Assembly (NCBI GenBank): GCA_003972855.1
Contig: QOAS01000154.1
Span: 1-34,058 of the forward strand
Reading direction: 5' to 3'
Source of the DNA: Gammaproteobacteria bacterium
Lineage (GTDB): Bacteria > Aquificota > Aquificia > Aquificales > QOAS01
Length of the DNA: 34,058 bases
Every line of letters starts with the position of its first letter. Position 1 is the first letter of the stretch. This document shows positions 1 through 8,496 of this stretch, piece after piece. The notes under the pieces were generated by a model, which worked only from the letters and a program-made list of their open reading frames with translations, searched no databases and had not been told where the DNA came from. The position numbers and the translations under genes are program-made.

Positions 1-1
1 C

Positions 2-184
2 TTGGAAGTTGTAATGAGAAAGGAATTTCTCCCGCTTGTGGAGGGAAAAAAGCTCATACTCCAACCGGAGGGTAACAAAGAGGAAAACCTCAAAAGGGCT
101 TTGGAACTTTTAGATAAGCTCCTAAAGATGGGTTTTTACGCCCGAATAATACCTCAAATGCACAAGCTTATCAATCTCCCTTGA
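2..184 (+). CDS. C-terminal end of a 7-carboxy-7-deazaguanine synthase-like radical SAM protein (partial)
   Basis: Only the last 60 codons are inside the window; the frame is open to the left edge. The visible tail ends in LILQPEG, a helix rich in Leu and Lys, and PQMHKLINLP. A closing Q-x-H-K-hydrophobic segment after a 'LQP' strand is what I recall from the C-terminus of QueE, the radical SAM enzyme that forms the 7-deazaguanine ring in queuosine precursor synthesis. The radical SAM cysteine motif would lie outside the window, so this rests on the tail alone. No clear terminator follows; nested inverted repeats occur between this gene and the tRNA. Confidence 0.5.
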   Translation: MEVVMRKEFLPLVEGKKLILQPEGNKEENLKRALELLDKLLKMGFYARIIPQMHKLINLP

Positions 185-200
185 GTTTGAAAATTCCGCA

Positions 201-274
201 CCTTACTAAGAAGAGGGTCAAAGTGAACAATTTTCTATTTGTTCATTTCATTTTAAATTTGTTCCTAAGTAAGG
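201..274. repeat. Nested inverted repeats downstream of the QueE-like gene
   Basis: CCTTACTAAG (201-210) is complementary to CTAAGTAAGG (265-274) at 9 of 10 positions. Inside it, TGAACAA (224-230) and TTGTTCA (239-245) form a 7-bp stem with an 8-nt loop. There is no T-tract after the outer arm, so it is not a standard intrinsic terminator; it may still end the upstream transcript or bind a regulator. The rest of 185-308 is AT-rich with no coding signal that I can see. Confidence 0.35.
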
Positions 275-308
275 ATTTGGAAAAGGAAAACCACCTTCCT
301 AAAAAGGC

Positions 309-337
309 TTGATTTTTTGTTTAAAAGGCGGTATATT
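309..337 (+). promoter_or_regulatory. Sigma-70-type promoter of tRNA-Pro
   Basis: The -35 box is TTGATT (309-314) and the -10 box is TATATT (332-337), with a 17-bp spacer. Transcription would start near 344, about 8 nt before the mature tRNA. The tRNA-Arg promoter at 17364-17392 has the same design, which supports both calls. Confidence 0.8.
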
Positions 338-351
338 AATTCCTTTGTCCA

Positions 352-426
352 CGGGGCGTAGCTCAGAGGCAGAGCGCTGGCATGGGGGGCCAGAGGTCGC
401 CGGTTCGATCCCGGCCGCCCCGACCA
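352..426 (+). tRNA. tRNA-Pro (anticodon GGG), CCA encoded
   Basis: A full cloverleaf can be drawn. The acceptor CGGGGCG pairs with CGCCCCG, and the C1-G72 pair is typical of bacterial proline tRNA. The D arm is GCTC/GAGC with a short 7-nt loop. The anticodon stem is CTGGC/GCCAG with loop ATGGGGG, giving anticodon GGG. The T arm is GCCGG/CCGGC with loop TTCGATC. The discriminator is A (423) and CCA is encoded (424-426). The gene is followed after 67 bp by dxs and probably shares its transcript. Confidence 0.95.
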
Positions 427-493
427 TCTTAGAAATATCCTTATTTCCTCAAAAGATAGTATCCGATAATTTTCTCCTGTCGGAGGTTTAAAG

Positions 494-2410
494 TTGGTCT
501 GGGAAAACTACGCCATTTTAAATAAATACCGCTCTTCCGAAGATTTAAAAGTCTTAAGCGAAGAAGAGCTGGAAAAACTCGCCCAAGAGGTTAGAAGATA
601 CATAATAGAGGTTACTTCAAGAACGGGAGGACACGTAGGACCTTCCCTTGGAACTGTGGAACTCACCATTGCCCTCCTTAAGGTGTTTAATCCCCCCAAA
701 GATGTAGTGGTCTGGGATGTAGGACACCAATCCTATGCGTGGAAAATTCTCACCGACAGAAAGGAGAAATTTCCCACCCTACGCCAATACGGGGGTATTT
801 CGGGATTCGTTAAAAGGGGAGAAAGCCCATACGACGCCTTTACGGTGGGACACAGTTCAACCTCCATTTCCGCCGCCCTCGGCATAAGGAAGGGAAAAGA
901 CCTTTTGGGGGAAAAAGAAGATTTCGTCATAGCGGTTATAGGAGACGGTGCCCTAACCGGGGGAGAAGCGTGGGAAGGACTTAACAACGCGGGACAGCTT
1001 AGACCCAACCGCTTTATAGTGGTTCTAAACGATAACGAAATGTCCATATCCCCCAACGTCGGGGCTATATCCAATTACCTCAATAAGGTTTACAGCGGTA
1101 AGGTGGTTCAAGAATTCCGCCAAAGGATAAAGAAACTCTTGGAAAAACGGTTTGAGTTCGGGCTTAGGGTTATGAAACTGCTGGAGGAGTTTGCCAAGGG
1201 TCTTATATCCCCCGGCGTTCTCTTTGAGGAATTGGGATTTAACTACATAGGGGTTATTGACGGTCACAATATTCCCCTTTTGGTTCAAACCTTGGAAAAC
1301 ATAAAAAACATAGAAGGTCCCGTTTTGCTCCATATAAAAACCGTCAAGGGGAAGGGTTACAAACCCGCCGAGGAAAACCCGATAAAGTGGCACGGGGTAG
1401 GTCCCTACAAGTTAGAAACGGGAGAAAGCGCCAAGAAGAAAAAAAGAACTTGGTCGCAGGCATTCGGAGAGGCGTTGGTTGAACTCGCCCAAAGGGACGA
1501 AAGAATAGTGGCTATAACGCCCGCAATGAAAGAGGGTTCGGGACTAACCGAATTTGAAGAAAAATTTCCCGAAAGGTTTTTTGACGTTGGTATAGCGGAG
1601 CAACACGCGGCTACTTTTAGCGCGGGATTGGCAACCCAAGGGTTAAAACCCGTCCTCTGCTACTACTCCACCTTTATGCAAAGGGCTTACGACCAAATAA
1701 TTCACGATATAGCCTTGCAGAAGTTACCGGTGGTTTTGGCAATAGATAGGGCGGGGCTGGTCGGCGAGGATGGACCCACCCACCACGGTGCCTTTGACCT
1801 TTCCTTTTTAAGGTGCGTTCCCAATATGGTTATTTCCGCCCCCAAAGACGAGGTGGAGCTTAGGAATCTGCTTTACACCGCATTGAGACAAAACAGATTC
1901 CCCTTTGCCATAAGGTATCCCCGCGGGGAAGTTGTGGAAAACCTCCTCGGAGAGGGTAAAGAATTTAGGGAAATCCCCATAGGCAGTTGGGAAGTTCTAA
2001 GGGATTTAAACTCAAAGGTCGTTATAGTGGCTACCGGCATAGCGGTAAGTTGGGGGTTAAAAGCCTACGAAATTCTTAAAGAAAATTACGGAGTAGAGGT
2101 TGGAGTAGTAAATGCCCGCTTCGTCAAACCTTTGGACAGGGATTTACTCAAAGAGATAGCCCAAACTTGCGAGGTAATAGTTACGGTGGAAGAAAACACC
2201 CTTAAAGGTGGTCTATACGGTGCGGTGCTTGAGGAGTTAAACGAAATGGGATTACTCAAAGCGGTAAAAGTTAAAGGTATAGGTATCCCCGACCGTTTCG
2301 TAACCCATGGCAACCAAAACCTACTTAGGGAGAAACTAAACCTATCCCCCGAAGGGATTGTTAAAGTCGTAGTCCAAACCTTGGAAGAACTAAAAACCCT
2401 CTCTCCCTAA
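494..2410 (+). CDS. dxs: 1-deoxy-D-xylulose-5-phosphate synthase
   Basis: Dxs condenses pyruvate and glyceraldehyde 3-phosphate into 1-deoxyxylulose 5-phosphate, the thiamine-diphosphate-dependent first step of the MEP isoprenoid pathway. The 638-residue length is normal for the family. Visible landmarks are GHVGPSLG and VWDVGHQ near the N-terminus, the thiamine-diphosphate/Mg motif GDGALTGG...N-x-D-N-E, the pyrimidine-domain segment DVGIAEQH, and a C-terminal transketolase domain (VGVVNARFVKPLD). The start is a TTG placed 7 nt after a strong GGAGG (482-486). The gene follows tRNA-Pro, probably on the same transcript. A later MEP enzyme, IspD, lies at 24.7 kb. The broken polymerase gene starts 25 bp after the dxs stop. 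Confidence 0.97.
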   Translation: MVWENYAILNKYRSSEDLKVLSEEELEKLAQEVRRYIIEVTSRTGGHVGPSLGTVELTIALLKVFNPPKDVVVWDVGHQSYAWKILTDRKEKFPTLRQYGGISGFVKRGESPYDAFTVGHSSTSISAALGIRKGKDLLGEKEDFVIAVIGDGALTGGEAWEGLNNAGQLRPNRFIVVLNDNEMSISPNVGAISNYLNKVYSGKVVQEFRQRIKKLLEKRFEFGLRVMKLLEEFAKGLISPGVLFEELGFNYIGVIDGHNIPLLVQTLENIKNIEGPVLLHIKTVKGKGYKPAEENPIKWHGVGPYKLETGESAKKKKRTWSQAFGEALVELAQRDERIVAITPAMKEGSGLTEFEEKFPERFFDVGIAEQHAATFSAGLATQGLKPVLCYYSTFMQRAYDQIIHDIALQKLPVVLAIDRAGLVGEDGPTHHGAFDLSFLRCVPNMVISAPKDEVELRNLLYTALRQNRFPFAIRYPRGEVVENLLGEGKEFREIPIGSWEVLRDLNSKVVIVATGIAVSWGLKAYEILKENYGVEVGVVNARFVKPLDRDLLKEIAQTCEVIVTVEENTLKGGLYGAVLEELNEMGLLKAVKVKGIGIPDRFVTHGNQNLLREKLNLSPEGIVKVVVQTLEELKTLSP

Positions 2411-2435
2411 TGGGGTTATCCTTTTTACTTAAACT

Positions 2436-2609
2436 ATGGAGTTCTCTTATATAACCGACCCTCAAACACTTAAAGCGGAAATTGAAAAGTTAAAGGATGC
2501 ACCCTATTTGTATTTGGACATAGAAACCACCACCCACGAGGATTTTACGAAAACCAAAATAAGACTGGTTCAGTTTGGAGATGACAAACTTGGTGGTGGA
2601 TTTGTTTGA
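2436..2609 (+). pseudogene. N-terminal part of DNA polymerase I (exonuclease motif I), out of frame with the rest
   Basis: An ATG at 2436 opens 57 codons ending at TGA 2607-2609. The peptide contains YLYLDIETT and KIRLVQFGDD. The DxE of the first is motif I of the 3'-5' proofreading exonuclease of family A polymerases; as I recall it, the A. aeolicus polymerase reads almost the same there (YLYLDTETT, IRLVQIGD). The remainder of the exonuclease and the whole polymerase continue in the +1 frame (next entry). Removing one base near 2592, or adding two, would join them as DDKL-VVDLFE. This is therefore the 5' part of a single gene interrupted by a frameshift, not a separate small gene. Confidence 0.8.
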
Positions 2610-4182
2610 ATGTCCCGCCTGCGTTGAGATACTAAAGCAATTTTTACCGCAAAAGGCGTGGGTTGGACACAACCTAAAGTTTGACATAAAAAACCTTTAC
2701 TACCACTACGGTATAGAGCCGATAACCACTTTTGACACCTACATAGCCTCAGTTTTGCTCGGAAACGAAAGGAACAGCTTGCAGGCGGTTGTAGAAAAGT
2801 ATTTAGGGGAGTTTTTGGACAAAACGGAGCAACTGTCCAACTGGGGGGCAAGTCAGCTAACGAGCAACCAATTGGAATACGCCGCCAAAGATGTGGAAAT
2901 TTTGAGGAGGCTTTTTCCCATTCTCCTTAAGGAGCTAAACGCCCAAACCTCCCAAAGAAAGGAGTTTTTACTCAAAACGAGGGTAGCGGAGATTTTCGGG
3001 TTGGAAAATCCCATCGCCATAGTGGAAATGGCTATGGTTAAAGAGACGGGAAAGTTGGAAGCCAACGGTTTTACGGTGGACGTTGAAACCCTAAAGGGTA
3101 TGCTCAAAAAGTTAAAGTTGGAACTCCAAAGGTCGCAAATAAATTTTGTGACCAAATACGGTAAAGTGGATATTTTTTCACCCAAGCAGGTTGCCCAATT
3201 TCTCACCAAAAGGTTGGGGCTAAAGCTCCCTTCCACCAAAAGGGGAAACGTGGCAACCGACGACAAAAGTTTATCCGAATACATAGACAACCCCGCGGTG
3301 GCGGAAATCGTAAGAATTAGAAAACTCAAAAAGGTTTACGACAAGATACGGGAACTGGTGGGACACATAAGGGAAAACGGAAGGGTTTACCCCGAATTCA
3401 AACAGATTGGGGCTAAAACGGGTAGAATGTCCGCCAGCGAACCCAACGTTCAAAACATTCCAAGGGACTTGAGAAAAATCTTTAAAGCCCCAGAGGGGAA
3501 AAAATTAATAGTGGCGGATTTCTCCCAAATAGAACTCCGCATAGCCTCCGAATACGTAAACGAGGAAAAGATGATAGAGGCTTTCCAAAACGGGGAAGAC
3601 ATGCACGTGGTAACCGCTTCGTTAGTTTTGGGAAAGGGCAGGGAGGAGGTTACGAAGGAAGAAAGACAACTGGCTAAGGCTATGAACTACGGGCTTATAT
3701 ACGGAATATCCCCGAAGGGGCTTATGGAATACGCAAAGTTTGGTTACGGCGTAGACCTCTCCTTGGAGGAGGCTAAGGATTTGGTAAAACGCTTTTTTAA
3801 AGCCTTTCCCCGATTTTACGAGTGGCACAAAAGTCTTAGGGAAACCCTTAGGGAAAAGGGTAAGGTTGAGGGAGAAACCCTTTTGGGTAGGAAATACATT
3901 GCGGAAACCTTCCAAGACGCCGCCAATTATCCCATTCAGGGAACGGGCGCGGATTTGCTCAAATTAGCGGTGGACATCTTCTCTTACCAAGCCCAGCAAT
4001 GGGGTTTTGAGGTGAAGATAGTAAACTTGGTTCACGACGAGATAGTTTGCGAAGTTCCCCAAGAGCAGGCTCAAGAGGTTGCCCAGCTCCTAAAGGAGAG
4101 TATGGAATACGCGGGGAACTTAATTTTGAAAAAAGTGCCGGTGGAGGCGGAGGTAAAAGTCTCCCAAGTTTGGGAAAAGTGA
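2575..4182 (+). CDS. polA: DNA polymerase I, remainder of the 3'-5' exonuclease plus polymerase domain (frameshifted 5' end)
   Basis: This frame opens after TAA 2560-2562; a TTG at 2575 is its first start-like codon, but the true gene begins at 2436 in another frame. The 535 residues hold the rest of the proofreading domain (GHNLKFDIKNL, motif II; YAAKDVEIL, motif III) and a family A polymerase: KTGRMSASEPNVQNIP (thumb/palm), DFSQIELRI (motif A), RQLAKAMNYGLIYG (motif B) and LVHDEI (motif C). No 5' nuclease domain is present, as in Aquifex polymerases. If translated only from 2575, the product would lack exonuclease motif I and so should not proofread. The stop abuts the convergent mutS2 stop with no gap. 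Confidence 0.9.
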   Translation: MEMTNLVVDLFECPACVEILKQFLPQKAWVGHNLKFDIKNLYYHYGIEPITTFDTYIASVLLGNERNSLQAVVEKYLGEFLDKTEQLSNWGASQLTSNQLEYAAKDVEILRRLFPILLKELNAQTSQRKEFLLKTRVAEIFGLENPIAIVEMAMVKETGKLEANGFTVDVETLKGMLKKLKLELQRSQINFVTKYGKVDIFSPKQVAQFLTKRLGLKLPSTKRGNVATDDKSLSEYIDNPAVAEIVRIRKLKKVYDKIRELVGHIRENGRVYPEFKQIGAKTGRMSASEPNVQNIPRDLRKIFKAPEGKKLIVADFSQIELRIASEYVNEEKMIEAFQNGEDMHVVTASLVLGKGREEVTKEERQLAKAMNYGLIYGISPKGLMEYAKFGYGVDLSLEEAKDLVKRFFKAFPRFYEWHKSLRETLREKGKVEGETLLGRKYIAETFQDAANYPIQGTGADLLKLAVDIFSYQAQQWGFEVKIVNLVHDEIVCEVPQEQAQEVAQLLKESMEYAGNLILKKVPVEAEVKVSQVWEK

Positions 4183-6504
4183 TTACTCCAGTTGGGCTAC
4201 CGTTACCCCCGCTCCACCTTCGGAGGGAGTTCCCTCCCTATAAAAAGCCACGTAGGGAGTTTCCTCTAAAACTTCTTCCGTAACCCTCTTTAAAACCCCC
4301 GTTCCTATTCCGTGGATTATCCTAACCAACGAAACACCCGAAAGGTGGGCTTTGTCCAAAAACTTTAAAAGTTCCTCCTTCGCCTCCTCCGCGGTTTTAC
4401 CCCTTAGGTCTATTTCCGCCATTCCCTTGCTTTTCCTCAAAGAGGAGCTTACCTTTATTTCAACCTTCCTTTCGGAGGGAATTGTTTTAGTTCCTTTTAA
4501 GGGGTCGGGTTTTTCCAAATCGGTTTTATCCACCCAAATTTTGAAAGCCCCGCTTTGGACCAAAACCTTGTCCCCCTTTACCTTTAGGGCTTTTACTTGG
4601 GAACCTTTGTAAAGGTATTTCTCCCCTTCTTTTACCTCCTCAATGCGGGAAAGTTTTTCCTTTTTCTCCTTAACCGATTGCGATAGTTCGTTTATAAGTT
4701 TTTCAACCTCGCTTTTAGTTTTAGCCTCCTCAATCCTTTGGAGGGCTTGGGCTTTTAGGGTTATTAAAAATTCTTCCGCTTCCTTTATTGCACCTTTCCA
4801 CCGGCGGAGTTTTTCCCTTTCCAACTCTTCCCTTAGTTTCCTTATTTCCCTTTCGCTCTCCTCTATTTGTTTTTTCAATATTTCCGCTTCTTTTAGTTTT
4901 TCGTGATACTCGCGGGCGTATTTTTGAAGCTCTTGGGTGGCTTTCTCGTATTCCGCGGAAACTTCCATTTTCAGATAAGAACGGGCTTTTTCCACTATAT
5001 CTCTTTTTAATCCCAACCTTTGGGCTATATCCAAGGCGTGGGAACCCCCTATGGTATTGTAGGCGAGTTTGTAAAGGGGTTTTAGACTCTCCTCGTCAAA
5101 CAAAACGGAGGCGGGTGTGTAGTAGGTGCTTTCTAAGGCGTAAAGCTTTATAGGGGTGTGGTGGGTCGTTACAACCGTATAGGCGTTTACCTTTTCAAAG
5201 TATTCCAAAAGGGCTCTGCCCAACGCGGAACCCTCTACGGGGTCGGTTCCCGCCCCCAGTTCGTCTATGAGGACTAAGGTATTGCTGTCGGTTTTGTAGA
5301 GGAAATCCGCAATATTCTTTATGTGTCCCGCAAAGGTGGAAAGGTTTTGCTCTATATTCTGCTCGTCACCTATGTCGGTAAATATCTTGTCAAAAACCCT
5401 TAACTTGCTCCCTTCCTCACAAATAATGGGAATACCCAATTGGAACATTAGGGCATTCAAACCCAAGGTTTTGAGGGCAACCGTTTTTCCACCGGTGTTG
5501 GGTCCCGTTATAACAAGTCCCCTCCTCTCGCGGGTCAAAATTAGGTCTATGGCAACCACGTTTTGGTCTCCCAGATTGAGAACCAAAAGGGGATGTTTGG
5601 TATTTTTAAGGTAAACCTCCGTTGGGGAAATTTCGGGAAATCTAGCCCCTATCTCGTTGCCAAATTTAGCCTTCGCCCAAAGCCAATCCAAGTGGACCAA
5701 AATTTCAAAACTCCTCAAAAGTTCGTCCGCTTTTTTTCCCACCACCGAGGTTAAGAACCTCAAAACCTTTTTAACCTCCCTTTCTTCCGCTTCCCTCAGT
5801 TCCACCAAGCGGTTGTTTAAACCCACCACCAACGCGGGTTCAAAGAAGGTGGTTTTACCTGAAGAGGATACGCCGTGGGCGATACCCCTTATTCGTTTGG
5901 CGTAGGAAGTTTTTAAAGCCACCACATACCGTCCTTGGCGTAAGGTCACTATACGGTCTGCCACGTATTTGGCGTTTTCCTCTATAAACCTCTCAAGGGT
6001 TTGAACTATTTGCCTTTCAAGGTTTCTAATCCGCTTTCTTAAAGATGCCAGTTCAAAGTTAGCTTCGTCCTTTAAAAATCCTTTCTCGTCCAAGGCGTGG
6101 CGTAGTTCCCTCTCTATCTCTTTAAAAGAGCCTATTTGACCCTCATACTTCCGCAAGTTGGGGTATTCTTTGGAAAGTCTCTTTAGGTAATCCTTTACAA
6201 CCCTTAGGGTGGTAACCACCTTAAGCACCTCGTGAAGCTCTTTGGCGGAAAGCCAAGCCCCTTCTATCTTTGCCCTTTTGAGGTAGGGTCTTACATCTTC
6301 AAATTCGCCTATAGGTAGCTTTAAACCGCTTTTGAGTAGATTTAAGAAAACCCGTGTATCCTCTACCTCTTCCCTAACCTTTAGCTCCTGACGGTGGGGT
6401 CGGAGCCTATCTATGTATTCCCTCGTGGCGGGTGAAGAGGTGTATTCCTTTACCTTAGCAAGGATTTTGGACAGTTCCAACTTCAGCAAATCCTTTTCCC
6501 TCAT
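4183..6504 (-). CDS. mutS2: Endonuclease MutS2 (ATPase with Smr nuclease domain)
   Basis: MutS2 is a MutS relative implicated in suppressing recombination and resolving branched DNA or stalled ribosomes; it does not act in classical mismatch repair. The 773-residue length fits. From N to C it has helical core and lever segments, the ABC ATPase with Walker A GPNTGGKT and Walker B LVLIDELGAGTDP, the THH motif, a long charged coiled coil (roughly residues 500-620), and a C-terminal Smr domain with IDLRGKTAEEA and IHGIGTGVL. The KOW-like segment EKYLYKGSQVKAL lies before the Smr domain. The start ATG lies 45 bp from the divergent Maf gene, so any promoters there must be compact. Confidence 0.96.
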   Translation of the reverse strand: MREKDLLKLELSKILAKVKEYTSSPATREYIDRLRPHRQELKVREEVEDTRVFLNLLKSGLKLPIGEFEDVRPYLKRAKIEGAWLSAKELHEVLKVVTTLRVVKDYLKRLSKEYPNLRKYEGQIGSFKEIERELRHALDEKGFLKDEANFELASLRKRIRNLERQIVQTLERFIEENAKYVADRIVTLRQGRYVVALKTSYAKRIRGIAHGVSSSGKTTFFEPALVVGLNNRLVELREAEEREVKKVLRFLTSVVGKKADELLRSFEILVHLDWLWAKAKFGNEIGARFPEISPTEVYLKNTKHPLLVLNLGDQNVVAIDLILTRERRGLVITGPNTGGKTVALKTLGLNALMFQLGIPIICEEGSKLRVFDKIFTDIGDEQNIEQNLSTFAGHIKNIADFLYKTDSNTLVLIDELGAGTDPVEGSALGRALLEYFEKVNAYTVVTTHHTPIKLYALESTYYTPASVLFDEESLKPLYKLAYNTIGGSHALDIAQRLGLKRDIVEKARSYLKMEVSAEYEKATQELQKYAREYHEKLKEAEILKKQIEESEREIRKLREELEREKLRRWKGAIKEAEEFLITLKAQALQRIEEAKTKSEVEKLINELSQSVKEKKEKLSRIEEVKEGEKYLYKGSQVKALKVKGDKVLVQSGAFKIWVDKTDLEKPDPLKGTKTIPSERKVEIKVSSSLRKSKGMAEIDLRGKTAEEAKEELLKFLDKAHLSGVSLVRIIHGIGTGVLKRVTEEVLEETPYVAFYREGTPSEGGAGVTVAQLE

Positions 6505-6549
6505 CTTTTGTTAAATTTTGCTTTTGTCAAAGTGCTTTAATAGGTTTTG

Positions 6550-8496
6550 ATGACTTTAACTGCAAAACAGCTTGAGGAAAATTTTGAAAAAAACATCGCC
6601 TTTTTTGAAAAGGGTTTTCCCAAATTGGCGGAGAAATTTAAAGATTTCAAACCTTCCGCGGACTTAATTTTAGACCCCGACTTGGGTATCAATATATTTG
6701 ACCGCAAAAAGGAGGCTTTTTTATATCCCGGCGACGGAAGGCTTATAACCCTAAAACAGATAGCCTACTGGTTGGAAAATCCTTCCTTTTTCACCTTGGC
6801 GCCCGCGGAAATGGATGAAAGCGAAGGTTACCTCCATACGCGGTATATAAACCGTTTGGTGCGCTTGCGAAAGGAACTTCTAAAAACCGACCGCCTTTCG
6901 TTAACCTCCACCATACCGATGTCCCTCCTCATTGTAGGTGTAGGTTTGGGGGAACATCTAAAGTTTTTGGTTGAAAACCTAAATTTGGAAAACCTCCTTA
7001 TTTTGGAACCCAATGAAGACTTCTTTTACATCTCCCTTCACTACCTAAATTGGGAAGAACTAATAAAAACCTTTACCGAAAAGGGGGGTCTGAGAATTTC
7101 CATCCTCGTAGGGGAAGATGCCAAAGATACCGACAGAATTTCGGGATTTTTTTCCCTAATAGGTGCCTTCAAGGCTTCTACTACCTTCTTATATATCCAC
7201 TATTTGGACGAATTTTTAAAAAACTTTGTAAAGGAATTGGGAACGGAAGTTGTAAGAAATATTTCCTTCTTCGGTTTCTTTGACGATGAGATAATTTCGC
7301 TCAAACACACCCTTACCAACATAAAAAACAGGGTTCCCCTCTTTAACCCCCATAGTAAAGGGCTTTCCCCCGACATTCCCGCGGTGGTCGTGGGTTCGGG
7401 ACCCTCTTTGGAGTTTCTTTTACCATACCTAAAGAGGTATGGGGACAAACTGTTTATAATTTCCTGCGGAACCGCATTGGGAATTTTGGAAAAGCACGGA
7501 ATAAAACCCGACTTACACACAAACATTGAAAGGATTCCCCTTCCCTACGAGGTTGCACTGAAAACCACCTCCGAGGAGTTTAGGAAAGAAATACCTTTTT
7601 TGGGTGCCAACAATAATTACCCTCCATTCTTCGGGATTTTCAAAAAAGGGGCTATGTTTTTAAAGGCGGGCGACGCGGGAGCGGACCTTTTTCCCCAAGA
7701 AAAGCTTTACTATGTAAACCCGACGGTTACCAATACCGGTCTGGCTTTAGCCTTTTATTTAGGCTTCAAAAAGGTTTACCTCTTTGGGGTAGACCTCGCA
7801 TTTGAGGGCAAAAAACACCACGCAAAGGGAAGCGCCTACGACACCCTCCTAAAAGATATGGAAAAACTCCTTAAGGGGGAAATAGAGGTTGAAGGAAACT
7901 TCGGAGGGAAGGTTGTTACCAACTCAATCTTTTACAGTTCCCTCAAGTTTATGGGAGAATCCATTAAATACTTCAAAGGTGTTAGGAAGGAGTTTGAAGT
8001 CTTTAACCCCAACAGGGGGGCTAAAATAGAGGGAGCAACCCCTTTAAGGGAAGAGGAATTGGAAAACCACCTTAAGGAGCTAAAGGAAAACAAAAAAACA
8101 TTTGCGGAAAGGTTTTGGCAAGAAACGGTTGAACCTTTAAAGGAGGAGTGGTTTGACTTCCCGAAACTCAAAATGCAACTGATGACCAACTTTTACCAAC
8201 TCAAAATGGTAATGGATGAGGTTTTGGAAAAAACGGAAAGGGCGGAAGATTTCGCCCAAACGGTGGCGGAATTTTACGACTACATAAGGGTTATAAGAAA
8301 TCACAACCCAATTCTTTACCACCTCTTGCACGGAACTTTAACCCTCTTTTTAGCCCACCTGCAGTTTGGACTTTTTGCGGATGTTCCCACCCCCCAAAAG
8401 GAGCTTTACCTAAAAGAGGCTAAAAAACTTCTAAGGGAAATGCTCCAAGAGATGGAAAAGGAAATTTACAACCTATACGATTATTTTCCCTTCTAA
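6550..8496 (+). CDS. Motility-associated factor (Maf) glycosyltransferase, MptE-like DUF115 family
   Basis: This 648-residue protein carries the central MptE-like/DUF115 domain: AVVVGSGPSLEFLLPYL near residue 290, then FIISCGTALGILEKHGIKPDLH and YLFGVDLAF. The N-terminal region (roughly 1-250, including LLIVGVGLGEHL and ILEPNEDFF) matches the extra domain of Maf proteins, which add pseudaminic- or legionaminic-type sugars to flagellin in flagellated bacteria. The C-terminus is helical and charged. No flagellar or sugar-biosynthesis genes are nearby, so it stands alone. ATG 6550 is preferred over TTG 6547 because of its spacing from a weak AGG (6542-6544). The stop overlaps the convergent trpD stop by 4 bp. 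Confidence 0.8.
   Translation: MTLTAKQLEENFEKNIAFFEKGFPKLAEKFKDFKPSADLILDPDLGINIFDRKKEAFLYPGDGRLITLKQIAYWLENPSFFTLAPAEMDESEGYLHTRYINRLVRLRKELLKTDRLSLTSTIPMSLLIVGVGLGEHLKFLVENLNLENLLILEPNEDFFYISLHYLNWEELIKTFTEKGGLRISILVGEDAKDTDRISGFFSLIGAFKASTTFLYIHYLDEFLKNFVKELGTEVVRNISFFGFFDDEIISLKHTLTNIKNRVPLFNPHSKGLSPDIPAVVVGSGPSLEFLLPYLKRYGDKLFIISCGTALGILEKHGIKPDLHTNIERIPLPYEVALKTTSEEFRKEIPFLGANNNYPPFFGIFKKGAMFLKAGDAGADLFPQEKLYYVNPTVTNTGLALAFYLGFKKVYLFGVDLAFEGKKHHAKGSAYDTLLKDMEKLLKGEIEVEGNFGGKVVTNSIFYSSLKFMGESIKYFKGVRKEFEVFNPNRGAKIEGATPLREEELENHLKELKENKKTFAERFWQETVEPLKEEWFDFPKLKMQLMTNFYQLKMVMDEVLEKTERAEDFAQTVAEFYDYIRVIRNHNPILYHLLHGTLTLFLAHLQFGLFADVPTPQKELYLKEAKKLLREMLQEMEKEIYNLYDYFPF

Noticed and set aside
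309..491. 60-codon open frame across the tRNA-Pro gene
   Set aside because: It covers the tRNA promoter and the whole tRNA; the translated product is an artefact.
4047..4283. Open frame across the polA/mutS2 junction
   Set aside because: It lies in a shadow frame over both recognised genes and has a low-complexity glycine/proline-rich translation.
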